The translations under genes and the position numbers were made by a program. Positions 6,686-13,773 of a DNA stretch of 13,773 bases are shown here, in pieces. The notes beneath the pieces are model-generated. The model was not told the origin of the DNA. It did not search any database and worked only from the letters and a program-made list of their open reading frames with translations. Positions within the stretch are counted from its first letter, which is position 1. Each line of letters begins with the position of its first letter. This DNA is from Bacteroidota bacterium (GTDB taxonomy: Bacteria; Bacteroidota; Bacteroidia; Flavobacteriales; Flavobacteriaceae), in assembly GCA_015767395.1 (NCBI GenBank), contig JADWMI010000021.1:1-13773 (forward strand), written 5' to 3'.

Positions 6686-9682
6686 TCAATACAAATAATC
6701 AAATAACAATTCAATTGTAAAACCATCCTCAATAGATATCTTTAAATTTGCTTTTATTTTCTCTGCTCTTGATTTCATGTTCTTAATACCATTTCCATTA
6801 AGTCTATTTTCCGATTTTGAGATTAAAGTACCATTATCTTTTACAATCAATTTTAAATTATAATTATCCTTTGTTATACGAACATCAACGTGTGTTGCAT
6901 TTGAATGCTTCGTAATATTTGTAATGGCTTCTTTAAAAATTAAAAAAACATGCCGTCTGTGATCTTGGTTCAGATAAATTGGATTTTTACTTTCAACTGT
7001 TTTAAATGAAAATGTAATATCGAGTGGCGGTAATAATAAAAACAGCACATCTTGCATTCTATCCGATACATTTTGAAGCCCGTTATTTTTGGAATCAATG
7101 GCCCATACAACATCGCTTAAAACATCCACAGCTCCCCTACTCTGAATCGCTATTTCATTTAAAAAATCATCTTTTTCTTTACTATCAACTTTCTCTCTAA
7201 TAAGTTCTGATCTAATGGCAATTCCTGTTAAAGAACTACCGAGTTCATCATGTAAATCTCTTGAAATTCGCAACCTTAAATTATCCAATTTTTTAATATG
7301 GTATAGTTCGTACCTTCTCATAGAATATAAGAATAATAGAAATAACAATCCTAAAGATGTCAAAAACCACCATTTTTTATAAAATATTTGACTCACTTTT
7401 ATAGGTAATGAAATGGTTTGCTCATTCCACATACCATAATTTGTAGAAGCCATAACTTCTAATTGGTAATCTCCTGGTTGAAGATTTGTAAACGACAAAA
7501 TATTGGTTTTTTTTAGTACACGCCAATCTGAATGCAAACCAATAAATCGATATTTGAAAGTATTATTTTTGGGTTTAAAATAATCGCTTAAAGAAAACTC
7601 AAAATTAACAAAGGAATTACTATGTGGTATTTCTATAGGTTTTAAATTACTATTATCAATATTAGCATAATAGACGCTGTCTTTTATTGAATTGAACCAG
7701 CGAACACTTGTAATATTTAGGTTTATATTTGTTTTAGTCACTTCGAAATTTTCAGGTGTAAAACTTGAAACTCCATTTTGACCACCAAAAAAAACATCTC
7801 CAGTTTTTGTTTTTAATTGTGATGATGTGATAAATTCATTTCCTGCCAATCCATCATATTCATAAAAATTAAGAATTTGAGAACTTATCGTATCGTACCT
7901 TGACAAACCGTTTAAAGTGCCAATCCATAATTCATTTTTTGCTCCTGACAACAAAGAATATGTCGTATTGTTAGCCAAACCATTAGATTCGTTAATTATT
8001 GAAATTTTATTAGTGTTAATATCATATTTCACTAAACCATTAGCCTGTGTAGATAACCATAACGTATTATCTACCAGTAATATGGAACGAATTTCATATG
8101 GAATGTTATTGATTTTGGATCCTTTTACAACTAAAGAATTTTCTGTAGTATTGAATAAAACATGGTACAAACCTGTACTAGAACCTATCCATAGCTCATT
8201 GCTATTATATGGCTTGATATCAAAAATGAGATCATTTTTTAAAAAGTCAGAAGTAAATTTTTCATCTATAACACGTCTTGTTTTCCCTGTTTTCTCATTG
8301 TAGTATAAAAGTCCTTCAGACGTTCCAATCCACAATATGTTATTTGATCCCTTAAATAATTTATAAACACGTGTGTTATCAGGAAGTGTTTTATTTAAAC
8401 TAACAAAAGATTTACAACTATTTGTTTTCTTATTATAAATAGCAACTCCATTTCCTTGTGTTCCAATTAAAAGATTGGTTGCATCATATTCAATTAAAGC
8501 ATAAGGTTGAAAATCTAAACAATTTAACCAATTTACATTGATAAACTCCTTTTGTTCTTTATTAAATTTATATAGCCCTTTTTGACTTATGGCATAAATT
8601 ACACCCGTATGATCCTGAATAATGGATCTCATTTTAGCTGTATTAATACCCTTTTCATTATATAAATATCGGTTAAACAAAAAATGTTCTTTTTTTAATT
8701 TATATAAGCCATTGGTTGAACCTATCCAAAGTAAACCTGTATTATCAATAAAAAAACAGTTCCCCCAAACATTTTCATTTTGTACTACAGTTTCAGAAAG
8801 AACCTTTAAATCTTCATTTTTTAAACTATAGAAACTCCCTAATTGGGAGCCTAAATAAACCGTGTTTTCATCATCGGTAAAGGCCAATCCATGAAAATCT
8901 GAAATACTTTTATTTATATTATTTAGTAGTTTGAAACTTTCGGATAAAGAATCATATATATATATATCACTTTTTTCAGTCAAATAAATATTGGTTTCTA
9001 TTTTGAAAACAATTGGAGTACGACTAGAGGTTTCAAAAATTGTTTTTTGAACTAGATTGTTGTTCTTTAATTTTATGAGTACGGTCTTCATCACCAAAGG
9101 ATTTCCATCCATTATTTCAAGCAATAAATTCCCTTCTGATATTTCAATAATCTCATTTACCTTGCAAGTACTGCTCACATTTGTAAGATCAAAATTTTGA
9201 AAACTTTCATTTCCCAAATATTTGCTTATTTTGTTGGTATTATATCCAATCCAAACAGCATTGGTTTTATCTTTAAAAATGCTTGTTACATAATTATTTG
9301 CAATACTGTTATCAATATTGTCATTGTATATTAAACTAACATTTGTATTTGTATTTGTATTTAAAATATTAATACCCCCTTTAGACCCAATCCATAATTG
9401 GTCTTTATCTATTAACAATGCCATTATATTGTTATTTAAAAGTGAAGGCGTTGTATTTATATTATATGGAATAAAGTGATACCCATCATATTTGTACAGG
9501 CCTAAGTTTGTTCCAATCCATAAAAAACCATTTGAATCTTGAGCGATGCTTGTAATGTTCTTATTTTGTAGTTCAGTATCAAAAGTAACATTCTCAATGG
9601 TACTATACCTCTGTGCCTTTAGGCTACCAAGAAAACCTAAAAAAATAAGAATACATAAACTAAAATTTCTATTAAAAATCAT
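6686..9682 (-). CDS. sensor histidine kinase with Reg_prop beta-propellers and Y_Y_Y domain
   Basis: A 998-residue inner-membrane sensor. A signal peptide (about 1-23, ending LKA-Q) exports a large sensor region at about 24-700, built from repeats of the type SIAQDSNGFLWIGTNLGLYKYDG (Reg_prop), enough for two beta-propellers. A Y_Y_Y domain (about 705-765) and one membrane helix (about 771-788) follow. The cytoplasmic part has a HisKA_3 dimerisation/phospho-acceptor helix (RDLHDELGSSL, H811) and an HATPase_c domain with N-box N922, D949-N-G951 and GNG (963-965). It therefore looks active. It has no receiver or AraC domain, so it is a classical kinase needing a separate regulator, unlike the hybrid sensors of carbohydrate-use loci in the same phylum. 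The ligand is unknown. A divergent small exported-protein gene lies 227 nt upstream. Confidence 0.95.
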   Translation of the reverse strand: MIFNRNFSLCILIFLGFLGSLKAQRYSTIENVTFDTELQNKNITSIAQDSNGFLWIGTNLGLYKYDGYHFIPYNINTTPSLLNNNIMALLIDKDQLWIGSKGGINILNTNTNTNVSLIYNDNIDNSIANNYVTSIFKDKTNAVWIGYNTNKISKYLGNESFQNFDLTNVSSTCKVNEIIEISEGNLLLEIMDGNPLVMKTVLIKLKNNNLVQKTIFETSSRTPIVFKIETNIYLTEKSDIYIYDSLSESFKLLNNINKSISDFHGLAFTDDENTVYLGSQLGSFYSLKNEDLKVLSETVVQNENVWGNCFFIDNTGLLWIGSTNGLYKLKKEHFLFNRYLYNEKGINTAKMRSIIQDHTGVIYAISQKGLYKFNKEQKEFINVNWLNCLDFQPYALIEYDATNLLIGTQGNGVAIYNKKTNSCKSFVSLNKTLPDNTRVYKLFKGSNNILWIGTSEGLLYYNEKTGKTRRVIDEKFTSDFLKNDLIFDIKPYNSNELWIGSSTGLYHVLFNTTENSLVVKGSKINNIPYEIRSILLVDNTLWLSTQANGLVKYDINTNKISIINESNGLANNTTYSLLSGAKNELWIGTLNGLSRYDTISSQILNFYEYDGLAGNEFITSSQLKTKTGDVFFGGQNGVSSFTPENFEVTKTNINLNITSVRWFNSIKDSVYYANIDNSNLKPIEIPHSNSFVNFEFSLSDYFKPKNNTFKYRFIGLHSDWRVLKKTNILSFTNLQPGDYQLEVMASTNYGMWNEQTISLPIKVSQIFYKKWWFLTSLGLLFLLFLYSMRRYELYHIKKLDNLRLRISRDLHDELGSSLTGIAIRSELIREKVDSKEKDDFLNEIAIQSRGAVDVLSDVVWAIDSKNNGLQNVSDRMQDVLFLLLPPLDITFSFKTVESKNPIYLNQDHRRHVFLIFKEAITNITKHSNATHVDVRITKDNYNLKLIVKDNGTLISKSENRLNGNGIKNMKSRAEKIKANLKISIEDGFTIELLFDYLY

Positions 9683-9793
9683 AACATTATTACGGTAGGA
9701 ACCTTTTTACTTCATAAAACATAATTGAAAGATAGTATATTTTTTCAATAGTTTATCATAAAAAAAGTTGTGGTCATTTCCTAAATTACTGAA

Positions 9794-9813
9794 AACCACA
9801 TATTAATGTAGTT
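9794..9813 (+). promoter_or_regulatory. inverted repeat, predicted operator site 2 (before first small exported protein)
   Basis: AACCACAT and ATGTAGTT flank the centre ATTA. This is the same repeat as sites 1 and 3, with one C for T in the left arm. It lies between the divergent kinase and small-protein genes. The last two bases plus the next G form a TTG (9812-9814) placed exactly 20 nt before a -7 box serving the plus-strand gene. On the kinase side no -7 box is found at the matching distance, so control of the kinase gene is less clear. Confidence 0.65.
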
Positions 9814-9834
9814 GATTTCACTTAATTCTAAGCG

Positions 9835-9842
9835 TACATTTA
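9835..9842 (+). promoter_or_regulatory. -7 box of the first small exported-protein gene (TAnnTTTA variant)
   Basis: TACATTTA lies 20 nt after TTG at 9812-9814. The box, its variant last base and its distance to the palindrome match the promoter at 10324-10331 exactly. The leader to the ATG at 9910 would be roughly 60 nt. Confidence 0.5.
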
Positions 9843-9909
9843 CCTTAATTAAAATATTAATTATAGCTATATTAAAAACAATAAAAATTTAACCGAAAAA
9901 TTATTAATC

Positions 9910-10245
9910 ATGAAAAATTTAAAAGTATTAGCATTTGTATTGGTCTTTGTAATTTCAACAACAAGTTTATTTGCAACTGACGTAGTACCCGACATACCTG
10001 TAAAACAAATAAGAACTCAAGTAGCTGATTTATTTGTTGATGCAGATTTTACTATTGAAAAAGAAATAATTGTAAATATTGTTTTTACCTTTAGTTCTGA
10101 AGGTGATATTGTAGTTTTAAAAGTTGATTCTAAGGATAGAGATGTGTTAGATTATGTTTCTAAATATATGAATCACAAAATGATCCAAACACCTGGGGAA
10201 CCAAATAGGTTATTTACATTACCACTGCGTATAACTAAGTCTTAA
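9910..10245 (+). CDS. small exported protein of unknown function
   Basis: 111 residues with a clear Sec signal peptide (1-22, hydrophobic LAFVLVFVIS then TTSLFA; cleavage probably after A22). The mature part, about 89 residues, has alternating strands and a pattern like VNIVFTFSSEGDIVVLKVDSK (about 49-69) followed by a helix (DVLDYVSKYMNHK) and a final strand. This recalls the compact beta-alpha-beta shape of TonB C-terminal-like periplasmic domains, but I do not recognise the family with certainty. No lipobox Cys, so it should be soluble in the periplasm or secreted. Divergent from the sensor kinase and preceded by operator site 2, it is a likely target of that two-component system. No Shine-Dalgarno sequence is seen. 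Confidence 0.85.
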   Translation: MKNLKVLAFVLVFVISTTSLFATDVVPDIPVKQIRTQVADLFVDADFTIEKEIIVNIVFTFSSEGDIVVLKVDSKDRDVLDYVSKYMNHKMIQTPGEPNRLFTLPLRITKS

Positions 10246-10282
10246 TCAAATTATTGGATCAAGATTTATTTGCTAAAATAAA

Positions 10283-10302
10283 AACTACATAATGATGTAG
10301 TT
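10283..10302 (+). promoter_or_regulatory. inverted repeat, predicted operator site 3 (before second small exported protein)
   Basis: Perfect 8-bp arms AACTACAT and ATGTAGTT flank the centre AATG. Its last TT plus the next G form a TTG (10301-10303), 20 nt before the -7 box at 10324-10331. This is the same geometry as site 2. Confidence 0.7.
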
Positions 10303-10323
10303 GTGTTACCACTTAGTATAGTG

Positions 10324-10331
10324 TAACTTTA
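10324..10331 (+). promoter_or_regulatory. -7 box of the second small exported-protein gene (TAnnTTTA variant)
   Basis: TAACTTTA lies 20 nt after TTG at 10301-10303, giving a leader of about 20 nt before the ATG at 10359. The second small gene thus appears to have its own promoter rather than relying on read-through from the first. Confidence 0.5.
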
Positions 10332-10358
10332 AAGTATTAAAATCAAAAACATATTATT

Positions 10359-10664
10359 ATGAAAACCATAAAAATATTGGCAATAGCCTTACTAATTGGA
10401 ACATCAAGTTTGTTTGCAACAACGATGCAGTTCCCACCTCATAATAATACCAAGCATCCTGTGAGCAAATCTGATTTTGAAACTAAAAAAGATAAAAAAG
10501 CAAGTAAAAAGGAGCTATCTGAAAAGATTGTTTATACTTCTTCTAACAATAATAAATTGTATAATTTAAATTATAACAACAAAGAATTGCTATTTAAAGA
10601 AACGCAGCTTGCGGCAATAAAAAATAGCGCTGCATTTATGCCTGCTATTATTGGAAAAGAATAA
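10359..10664 (+). CDS. small lysine-rich exported protein of unknown function
   Basis: 101 residues with a Sec signal peptide (1-20, ILAIALLIGTSSLFA; cleavage probably after A20). The mature part is hydrophilic, with a Lys-rich stretch (KKDKKASKKELSEK, about 44-57) and an Asn-rich stretch (SNNNKLYNLNYNNK, about 62-75). It looks poorly structured, and I do not recognise a family. Its signal peptide closely resembles that of the upstream small protein, down to the shared SLFAT at the cleavage site, but the mature parts are not similar. It has its own palindrome-linked promoter and a strong terminator behind it, so it forms a single-gene unit in the same predicted regulon. Confidence 0.8.
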   Translation: MKTIKILAIALLIGTSSLFATTMQFPPHNNTKHPVSKSDFETKKDKKASKKELSEKIVYTSSNNNKLYNLNYNNKELLFKETQLAAIKNSAAFMPAIIGKE

Positions 10665-10683
10665 GCAAGTCAATACTAAAAGT

Positions 10684-10718
10684 AAAAAAACTCAAATCTA
10701 AACGGTTTGAGTTTTTTT
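10684..10718 (+). terminator. intrinsic terminator after the second small exported protein
   Basis: A 13-bp perfect stem (seven A then CTCAAA; TTTGAG then seven T) closes a 9-nt loop (10697-10705). The T-run on the plus strand makes a standard intrinsic terminator 20 nt past the stop codon. It separates the two-component regulon from the smpB operon. Confidence 0.85.
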
Positions 10719-10822
10719 ATGGATAAATGTATTGAATCTTGGCATTTATTAAATAAGACCTAATTAAATTAAGATAGCTGCTAAAACACCTTAATTAAGA
10801 ATTATTTAATTTTAAATTATAT

Positions 10823-10830
10823 TATCTTTG
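10823..10830 (+). promoter_or_regulatory. -7 box of the smpB operon promoter
   Basis: TATCTTTG is an exact match to TAnnTTTG. The -33 region lacks a clear TTG. Transcription would start about 5-7 nt downstream, within a few bases of the smpB ATG at 10839. Confidence 0.65.
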
Positions 10831-10838
10831 TAAGCTAT

Positions 10839-11297
10839 ATGCAAAAGAAAATAAACATAAAAAATAAAAAAGCTCGTTTTGAATACGAGCTATTAGATAA
10901 GTACATTGCTGGAATACAATTAACAGGTACTGAAATTAAATCAATACGGGAAAGTAAAGCGCGTATAACAGAGAGCTTTTGTGAATTTAATGAAAAAGGA
11001 GAGTTGTTTGCCATCAATATGTTTATTGAAGAGTATTTATATGGTCACTCCTATAACCATAGTCCTAAAAGTGAACGAAAATTACTTTTAAATAAAGGAG
11101 AACTAAAAAAACTACAAAAAGAAGTACAAAATGTTGGTTTAACAATTATTCCGCTTCGTTTATTCTTAACTGAAAAAGGATGGGCTAAATTAGAAATTGC
11201 GCTTTGTAAAGGAAAGAAAAATTACGATAAACGAGAAGTCATTAAGGACAGAGCTAACAAAATAGATTTAGCGCGTATCAAGAAGAATTTTAATTAA
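10839..11297 (+). CDS. smpB: SsrA-binding protein SmpB
   Basis: A 152-residue protein, normal for the family. It binds tmRNA and brings it to stalled ribosomes for trans-translation. Recognisable blocks are KKARFEYELLDKYIAGIQLTGTEIKSIRESKA (10-41), the FCEFNEKGELFAINMFIEEY stretch (47-66), the HSPKSERKLLLNKGEL block (78-93) and the basic C-terminal tail KGKKNYDKREVIKDRA (124-139), which interacts with the ribosomal decoding region. The start at M1 gives the usual length. The -7 box ends only 8 nt before the ATG, so the mRNA is probably leaderless or nearly so. The UbiA gene follows after 4 nt, and maf after that, in one operon. Confidence 0.97.
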   Translation: MQKKINIKNKKARFEYELLDKYIAGIQLTGTEIKSIRESKARITESFCEFNEKGELFAINMFIEEYLYGHSYNHSPKSERKLLLNKGELKKLQKEVQNVGLTIIPLRLFLTEKGWAKLEIALCKGKKNYDKREVIKDRANKIDLARIKKNFN

Positions 11298-11301
11298 CAC
11301 A

Positions 11302-12210
11302 ATGGTTTTGGCAACATATTTTAAGTTAGTTCGATGGAAAAATTTGTTGTTAATTGTATTTGTTTTTTTTGTGTTAAAGTTTTCGTTCTTCAGCACATTA
11401 CAAATCCAAACAAAACTTTCGATAGTTGATTTTTTATTATTGTTATTATCCGTATTAGCTATTACAGCTGCTGGTTATATAATTAATGATATTTTTGATG
11501 TTAAAACAGATCTAATTAACAAACCTACAAAAGTTATTGTATCACAAAAAATCTCGTTAGAAACGGCAAAAAAATGGTATAAAACTACAAATACTGTTGG
11601 AATTGTTTTAGGAATTGCATTGTGTATAAAAATTAGCAAACCAACACATTCATTTATTTTTATTGGTATCTCACTACTTCTCTATTATTATTCAAAAAAA
11701 ATAAAAACCACTCCGTTTATAGGCAATTTCTTAGTGTCATTATTAATAGCGTTTAGTGTGCTAATCTTTCCTTTGTTTGAAATCGAATTGATTGCTAAAA
11801 ATAATATTCAAAATTTAGCAACTCAAATAATTTGGATGCTCTTCTTTTTCGCTTTCAGTTTAAACTTAATCAGAGAAATAGTTAAAGATATTGAAGATGT
11901 AAATGGGGATTATAGCTTAAAAATGAATACATTGCCTATTTTATTAGGGAGCTTAAGAACTCGTAGCTTGGTTTTGTTTTTATGCATTGTTCCAATTGGG
12001 TTATTGCTTTTTATTATACTTAAATACAGCTCAATTTATAAATTTACTGTCTTATATTTATTGCTTTTTGTATTGATGCCTTTGTTGTATTTCACTGTTA
12101 AATTGAGATCTGCAAAGAAAAAAACTGAATTTCATAAACTTAGCCTATTGTTAAAAATTATCATGCTTTTAGGAATCAATTCATTACTTATCTTTTCAAT
12201 TACATTATAA
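11302..12210 (+). CDS. UbiA-family prenyltransferase
   Basis: A 302-residue integral membrane protein with about eight or nine helices. Both Asp-rich motifs needed to bind Mg and the prenyl diphosphate are present: NDIFDVKTD (62-70) and DIEDVNGD (196-203). The family transfers prenyl chains to aromatic or other acceptors in the membrane. Flavobacterial members in this gene order are often labelled geranylgeranylglycerol-phosphate geranylgeranyltransferase by similarity to archaeal lipid enzymes, but the acceptor is not evident here, and I would not claim it. It lies 4 nt after smpB and 1 nt before maf, so translation of the three is probably coupled. Confidence 0.9.
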   Translation: MVLATYFKLVRWKNLLLIVFVFFVLKFSFFSTLQIQTKLSIVDFLLLLLSVLAITAAGYIINDIFDVKTDLINKPTKVIVSQKISLETAKKWYKTTNTVGIVLGIALCIKISKPTHSFIFIGISLLLYYYSKKIKTTPFIGNFLVSLLIAFSVLIFPLFEIELIAKNNIQNLATQIIWMLFFFAFSLNLIREIVKDIEDVNGDYSLKMNTLPILLGSLRTRSLVLFLCIVPIGLLLFIILKYSSIYKFTVLYLLLFVLMPLLYFTVKLRSAKKKTEFHKLSLLLKIIMLLGINSLLIFSITL

Positions 12211-12211
12211 A

Positions 12212-12808
12212 ATGCTTACAGATAAATTTAAAAATATAAATATAATATTGGCCTCCGGTTCACCAAGGCGCCAAGAATTATTCAAAGAATTAGGCCTAGC
12301 GTTTTCAATTCAAGTGAAGGAAGTAAATGAAGTATACGCTTCATCACTAAAAAAAGAAGAAATAACCAACTATTTGTCTGAATTAAAGGCCTGTGCATTT
12401 GAAAATGATTTAAATGAAAATGATTTATTGATAACCTCCGATACCATTGTTTGGTTAAATAAAAAAGCATTGGAAAAGCCTAAAGATGAAAAAGCAGCCA
12501 TTGAAATGTTGCAAGCGCTATCAGGAAGCAAACATAAAGTAATTACCTCTGTTTGTTTAAAAACAAAAAACAAGCAACATGTTTTTTCAGATGTTACTAC
12601 TGTTTATTTCAAGGAATTATCAAATAAAGAAATTAATTTTTATGTTGAAAATTATCATCCTTTTGATAAAGCTGGAGGCTATGGAATACAAGAATGGATA
12701 GGATTTATAGGGGTTACAAAGATAAAAGGAAGTTATTTTAATGTTATGGGACTTCCTGTTCATAAATTATATGAAGAATTAATGAAATTTCAGTTTGATA
12801 TCGTTTAA
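12212..12808 (+). CDS. Maf family nucleoside triphosphate pyrophosphatase (YhdE type)
   Basis: 198 residues, a normal length. The family hydrolyses non-canonical or surplus nucleoside triphosphates to monophosphate and pyrophosphate. The N-terminal motif ILASGSPRRQELF (12-24), the SDT motif with catalytic Asp77, and FDKAGGYGIQ (151-160) are all present. The KAGxYGIQ block with Lys153 and Gln160 is the dTTP/UTP pyrophosphatase (YhdE) signature rather than that of the m7GTP (YceF) subgroup. The start codon is one base past the UbiA stop codon, at the end of the smpB operon. Confidence 0.94.
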   Translation: MLTDKFKNINIILASGSPRRQELFKELGLAFSIQVKEVNEVYASSLKKEEITNYLSELKACAFENDLNENDLLITSDTIVWLNKKALEKPKDEKAAIEMLQALSGSKHKVITSVCLKTKNKQHVFSDVTTVYFKELSNKEINFYVENYHPFDKAGGYGIQEWIGFIGVTKIKGSYFNVMGLPVHKLYEELMKFQFDIV

Positions 12809-12822
12809 TATCATTATTTTTG
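12794..12822 (+). promoter_or_regulatory. promoter of the transketolase C-subunit gene
   Basis: TTTG (12794-12797), a 17-nt spacer and TATTTTTG (12815-12822) match both elements of the Bacteroidota consensus. It overlaps the end of maf. The leader to the ATG at 12845 would be about 15 nt. Confidence 0.65.
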
Positions 12823-12844
12823 AGCTTTTAATTAAATAATAAGA

Positions 12845-13773
12845 ATGAAAAAATACACATTTACAGAACAGAAAGATACCAGATCAGGATTTGGTGCAGG
12901 ATTGGCAGAATTGGGAAGAACAAATCCAAATGTAGTTGCACTTTGTGCAGATTTGATAGGTTCTTTAAAAATGGATAAATTTATTGAAGAAAATCCTGAA
13001 AGATTTTTTCAAATAGGAATTGCAGAGGCCAATATGATTGGTATCGCTGCCGGATTAACAATAGGTGGAAAAATTCCTTTTACTGGTACATTTGCTAATT
13101 TTTCAACTGGAAGAGTTTATGATCAAATTCGTCAGTCAGTTGCCTATTCAGATAAAAATGTGAAAATATGTGCTTCTCACGCAGGGTTAACTTTGGGTGA
13201 AGATGGTGCAACACATCAAATTTTAGAAGATATTGGTTTGATGAAAATGTTACCTGGTATGACTGTAATTAACACGTGTGATTACAATCAAACAAAAGCT
13301 GCTACTATTGCAATTGCAGATTTTGAGGGTCCTGTTTATTTGCGTTTCGGACGCCCAGTAGTTCCTGTATTTATGCCTGAAAATGAAAAATTTGAGATTG
13401 GAAAAGCGATTCAATTAACCGAAGGAACAGATGTAACTATTGTTGCTACAGGACATTTGGTTTGGGAAGCTTTACAAGCATCAGAACAACTAGAAGCTAT
13501 GGGAATTAGTGCTGAAGTAATTAATATTCATACAATTAAACCATTAGACGATGAAGCAATATTAAAATCTGTTTCTAAAACAGGTTGTATTGTTACTGCC
13601 GAAGAGCACAATGTTATTGGCGGATTAGGAGAAAGTGTATCTCGATTATTGGTTCAAAATAAATTAGTGCCTCAAGAATTTGTAGCTGTAAACGATAGTT
13701 TTGGTGAGTCTGGAACGCCAGCACAGTTAATGGAGAAATACAAGTTAAACGACAAAGCAATTGTTGAAGCTGT
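12845..13773 (+). CDS. transketolase, C-terminal (pyrimidine-binding) subunit, 3' end cut off by window
   Basis: 309 codons are visible and the frame is open at the right edge, so only a few residues are probably missing from a protein of about 317. The protein carries the transketolase pyrimidine-binding domain (about 8-170) and C-terminal domain (about 185-309). The catalytic Glu of GIAEANMIGIAAG is E61, and the HAGLTLGEDGATHQ block (about 119-132) is typical. It lacks the N-terminal diphosphate-binding domain, so it must pair with a separately encoded N-subunit to form the thiamine-diphosphate enzyme of the pentose phosphate pathway. The gene immediately upstream is maf, so the N-subunit gene is not on that side. 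It has its own good promoter and is probably not part of the smpB operon. Confidence 0.93.
   Translation, partial: MKKYTFTEQKDTRSGFGAGLAELGRTNPNVVALCADLIGSLKMDKFIEENPERFFQIGIAEANMIGIAAGLTIGGKIPFTGTFANFSTGRVYDQIRQSVAYSDKNVKICASHAGLTLGEDGATHQILEDIGLMKMLPGMTVINTCDYNQTKAATIAIADFEGPVYLRFGRPVVPVFMPENEKFEIGKAIQLTEGTDVTIVATGHLVWEALQASEQLEAMGISAEVINIHTIKPLDDEAILKSVSKTGCIVTAEEHNVIGGLGESVSRLLVQNKLVPQEFVAVNDSFGESGTPAQLMEKYKLNDKAIVEA

Noticed and set aside
7917..8303. 128-codon plus-strand frame opposite the sensor kinase
   Set aside because: Antisense shadow of the kinase propeller repeats with no recognisable domain or start signals.
9727..9734. TATCTTTC on the minus strand as the -7 box of the kinase gene
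   Set aside because: The last base differs from consensus, no TTG lies 17-20 nt upstream, and it is not at the palindrome distance seen at the other promoters, so the kinase promoter stays undefined.

Overview
The window is strongly AT-rich chromosomal DNA that reads as a member of the Bacteroidota, most likely a flavobacterium. The evidence is the sigma-A promoter signature of that phylum (a -7 box TAnnTTTG, with a -33 TTG), the near absence of Shine-Dalgarno sequences, a sensor kinase built from Reg_prop beta-propellers plus a Y_Y_Y domain, a transketolase split into subunits, and a smpB-UbiA-maf gene order. I see no rRNA, tRNA, CRISPR array, insertion sequence or phage gene.

Layout from left to right. 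Positions 1-459 are AT-rich with no gene I can support. An AI-2E-family (PerM/TqsA-like) membrane protein runs + 460-1536. Convergent to it is an unusual short-chain dehydrogenase (SDR) family protein (- 1804-3357) with a basic, zinc-finger-bearing N-terminal extension. Divergent from that is a two-gene phosphofructokinase operon (+ 3683-5892). The second gene keeps all catalytic motifs. The first keeps the sugar-phosphate site but has lost the phosphoryl-transfer residues, including the catalytic Asp.

A two-component system follows on the minus strand: a 998-residue membrane sensor kinase (9682-6686) and a NarL/LuxR-type response regulator (6605-5970). Divergent from the kinase are two small exported proteins of unknown function (+ 9910-10245 and + 10359-10664). 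Three copies of an inverted repeat, AACTACAT-N4-ATGTAGTT, lie before the response regulator and before each small gene. Each copy abuts the -33 position and is 19-20 nt from a variant -7 box TAnnTTTA. This reads as a self-contained regulon in which the regulator activates its own gene and two secreted-protein genes.

Housekeeping genes close the window: smpB (apparently leaderless), a UbiA-family prenyltransferase and a Maf nucleotide pyrophosphatase in a tight operon, then the C-terminal subunit of a split transketolase, which runs off the right edge and has its own promoter.

The two items most worth following are the palindrome-linked two-component regulon (5970-10664) and the tandem active/pseudo-phosphofructokinase pair (3683-5892).
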